Below, in pieces: positions 61,849 through 64,000 of a stretch of DNA of 64,000 nt. The stretch's first letter is position 1. The number at the start of each line of letters is the position of its first letter. The notes under the pieces were generated by a model. The model made no database searches. It was not told the origin of the DNA and was given only the letters and a program-made list of their open reading frames with translations. The DNA is taken from assembly GCA_023091665.1 (NCBI GenBank), contig JALJCQ010000027.1, forward strand, positions 806,001-870,000, read 5' to 3'. This stretch comes from Pythium myriotylum (taxonomy: Eukaryota; Oomycota; Peronosporomycetes; Pythiales; Pythiaceae). Both the position numbers and the translations under genes were made by a program.

Positions 61849-63378
61849 ATGGCCGGAGCCATCCCCATCCACAACGACGCCAACGGCGACGACACCCCCA
61901 CCGAGGGATCGCGCACCTACGCCATCATCGTCTGCGTCTTCGCCTCGCTCGCCGGTATCTTCTTCGGCTATGACCAGGGCGTGACCGGCGGTGTGCTCGT
62001 GATGGACGCCTTCCTGTACGACTTCTGCGTCGGCTACGACGGCAACACGTACGAGGACTGCACCAAGTCGTCGTCCAACCTCCCGGACAACTGGCTCTCG
62101 TTCACGACCAACTTCAGCGTCACGTACTACACGGGCTGCATCCTCGGCGCCTTCATCGCCGGCTTCGTGGCCGACCGCTTCGGACGTCGCTACTCGATCT
62201 TCCTGGCCGGTGTGCTCTTCATCATCGGCACGGCCTGGGTCGTGGGCACCAAGGCCCACAACCACACGCTCGAGCTGATGGCGCGCTTCGTGCAGGGCAT
62301 GGGCGTCGGCAACTCGTCGTTCGCTGTGCCGATCTTCGGTGCCGAGATGGCTCCGAAGGAGCTGCGTGGCATGCTCTCCGGTTTCATGCAGATGACGGTC
62401 GTGACGGGTCTCTTCCTCGCGAACGCGTTCAACATCATCGTGAAGGACTGGGACCACGCGTGGCGCATCTCGTTCTCGATCGCGCTGGTGCCGCCGGTGA
62501 TCGTGATGGCCGGTATCTTCTGCGTGCCGGAGAGTCCTCGTTGGATGTACAAGTACAAGGGTCGTGATGCGGCCGAGGTGACGCTGAAGAAGCTGCGTCA
62601 GACGGAGAACGTGGGCCGCGAGCTGAACGCGATCGGCGAGCAGCTGGAGCTGGAGGGCGACGAGGTGGCGTGGAAGGAGCTGCTGGAGCCGTCGATCCGC
62701 AAGCGTGTGCTCATCGCCATCTCGCTGCAGGCGCTGCAGCAGCTCTCGGGTATCAACCCTGTGTTCACGTACGGCGCGCAGATCTTCAAGGATATCGTGG
62801 GCGATGGTGTCATGTCGCTGCTGATCCTGTCGCTCGTCAACTTCTTGTCGACCATCCCGGCGATGCGGTGGGTGGACACGATGGGTCGCCGCAAGTTGCT
62901 GTTGATCTGTGGCGTGGGCATGTGCATCGGTCACTTGGTGTTGGCCATCGCGTTCACGCTTGGCTGTGACGGTAACACGGATGACGCTGGGTGCAAGACT
63001 GCGCCAGGCTACGTGATGATCGTGGCGTGCTGCTTCTACGTGTTCAACTTCGCCGTGGGCTGGGGTCCGACGCCGTGGATCTACGCGGCCGAGATCTTCC
63101 CGCTGAATGTGCGTGCCAAGGCCGTGTCGCTGTCGACCATGTCGAACTGGGTGTTCGGTTCGACGATGATTTCGATCCCGAAGCTCTTCCCGTACCTCAA
63201 CATCAACGGTGTCTTCTTCCTCTTCTTCGGTCTGTGTGTGGTCGCGGTGGCGTTCGTGTACTACTTCTGTCCGGAGACGGTGGGTCTGTTGTTGGAGGAT
63301 ATCGAGGTTCTGTTCAACTCGAAGGCTGCGGCCAAGAAGGAGTCGCCCAAGTACGCCGCCGTGCAGACGCCTGTGTAA
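61849..63378 (+). CDS. Hexose transporter, MFS sugar porter family, copy 4
   Basis: 509 aa, identical protein to the other three. The ORF stays open upstream of the ATG (to 61606), but the leader is the same untranslated sequence as in the other copies, so translation should start at 61849. Penultimate Pro codon is CCT, the sole coding difference noted. The 3' flank starts GCTAGATGGA, faintly like ACTACATGGA in copy 3, then diverges. Followed convergently, about 145 bp later, by the end of the membrane-protein gene at the right window edge. Confidence 0.95.
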   Translation: MAGAIPIHNDANGDDTPTEGSRTYAIIVCVFASLAGIFFGYDQGVTGGVLVMDAFLYDFCVGYDGNTYEDCTKSSSNLPDNWLSFTTNFSVTYYTGCILGAFIAGFVADRFGRRYSIFLAGVLFIIGTAWVVGTKAHNHTLELMARFVQGMGVGNSSFAVPIFGAEMAPKELRGMLSGFMQMTVVTGLFLANAFNIIVKDWDHAWRISFSIALVPPVIVMAGIFCVPESPRWMYKYKGRDAAEVTLKKLRQTENVGRELNAIGEQLELEGDEVAWKELLEPSIRKRVLIAISLQALQQLSGINPVFTYGAQIFKDIVGDGVMSLLILSLVNFLSTIPAMRWVDTMGRRKLLLICGVGMCIGHLVLAIAFTLGCDGNTDDAGCKTAPGYVMIVACCFYVFNFAVGWGPTPWIYAAEIFPLNVRAKAVSLSTMSNWVFGSTMISIPKLFPYLNINGVFFLFFGLCVVAVAFVYYFCPETVGLLLEDIEVLFNSKAAAKKESPKYAAVQTPV

Positions 63379-63523
63379 GCTAGATGGAATTATCAGGCTG
63401 TCCTTTAGCCTTGCGTTGGATGCGCACAGTTTGGTTGCTGCATATTTGAATCTACTCGGTTTACTCTATGCGTGGGCTCTTGATTCTCCCAACCTTCTAG
63501 ACCTCGTACGATCCGGATATCCG

Positions 63524-64000
63524 CTATTTCGCTGGGTGTTTTTCGTCTCGATCCAGCCACGGGAACTGGAACGAGAAGTCGTTTCCTGAAGAAGTCAGAT
63601 AGAACGCATCAAACTAAAGCCTTGTCACTAATACGTGCTGCCCGAAGGTCAACTTACCGTAGTGGACTAGCGAGAGATGAAGAATGAATGGCAACCACGC
63701 GAGCATCTTACCGTTGATCGACAGTGCGTGGCGTTCGAGGATGAATGCCAAGTACGTCATGGACGAGATCCCGTAGCGGAGCCGAAGCAACCAGTGGAAG
63801 AGGAGTAGCGTCACGCTTTGCAAGACGGAGTACAGAACGATCGACTGCATCACGGTGGCCAGTTTGACGGGATCGTCCATGTATATTGCGAGCCGTGGGT
63901 TGAATCGGGCGGATGGGAACTGCACTGCGACTACCACAAAAACCGAATTGATGAATGGCACGACGACTTCGAAGTATTCGGACAGCAGAACCTCCTCGGC
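63524..64000 (-). CDS. Multi-pass membrane protein (partial), paralogue of the left-edge gene
   Basis: The 5' part is beyond the window. A coding exon runs from the edge to 63658, then an intron 63657-63586 (72 bp, donor GTAAGT, acceptor TCTTCAG) in the Gly codon, and the last exon 63585-63524 encodes NDFSFQFPWLDRDEKHPAK and a stop. The exon visible here starts AEEVLLSEYFEVVVPFINSVF and has three to four hydrophobic spans (ATVMQSIVLYSVLQSVTLLLF, LAWLPFILHLSLV). The final intron has the same position and phase as in the gene at 1-179. Family not recognised; integral membrane protein. Confidence 0.75.

Noticed and set aside
48178..63523. Secreted effectors (RXLR, Crinkler) or transposon genes in the sparse region
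   Set aside because: I looked for signal peptide plus R-x-L-R, LFLAK-type motifs, and reverse transcriptase or transposase motifs in the listed frames and saw none convincing.
1..64000. tRNA, rRNA, CRISPR arrays
   Set aside because: No rRNA sequence or regularly spaced repeats seen, and no tRNA cloverleaf recognised by eye; a tRNA could be missed without a scanning tool.

Overview
The window is nuclear DNA from an oomycete, most likely Peronosporales (Phytophthora or a close relative). The evidence is: gene-dense, GC-rich coding sequence with short GT-AG introns (40-73 bp where resolved); core promoters resembling the oomycete Inr+FPR element (consensus GCTCATTYYNCAWTTT) just upstream of several start codons; a folate/biopterin-type transporter, helicase-associated repeats and GH1 beta-glucosidase expansion of the kind seen in stramenopiles; and a cilia/flagella protein (CFAP96) consistent with swimming zoospores. 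I count 33 supported genes plus one doubtful ORF. Species cannot be named from the sequence alone.

Layout. 1-8.6 kb: the 3' end of a membrane-protein gene, a zinc-finger/cold-shock/NYN RNA-binding protein, a fused PurK-PurE purine enzyme, a folate/biopterin transporter, and a coiled-coil protein that I read as one gene joined across a 40-bp intron. 9-24.5 kb: five intracellular-type GH1 beta-glucosidase genes (A to E) interleaved with a Myb/SANT-like protein, a type II Na/phosphate cotransporter, an IFRD-family gene (3 exons) and TIM21 (4 exons). 24.7-48.2 kb: a housekeeping block with CFAP96, RFC2, an F-box-like protein, RPL4, ZC3HC1/NIPA, PKR1, MAK21/NOC1, an SfsA-like protein, NUP160 (3 exons), SFT2, a Ycf45/SpoIIIAA-like ATPase, a BAP31-like protein (5 exons in 670 bp), a helicase-associated-repeat protein and a multi-pass RING-H2 ligase.

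48.2-64 kb is different. It is a sparse region holding four hexose transporter genes whose encoded proteins are identical and whose DNA looks identical from the core promoter to the last codons, while most flanks are strongly diverged. Copies 1 and 2 form a recent 2.2-kb inverted duplication. Copies 3 and 4 share only leader plus CDS with them. The last gene, cut by the right edge, is a paralogue of the gene cut by the left edge.

Functionally, the GH1 cluster (release of glucose from beta-glucosides) and the hexose transporter array suggest a sugar-acquisition neighbourhood, and one GH1 gene carries nearly the same core promoter sequence as the transporters. This link is inference. The strongest candidate for something new is the pattern of sequence homogenisation in the transporter array, with borders at the transcription start element and the stop codon.
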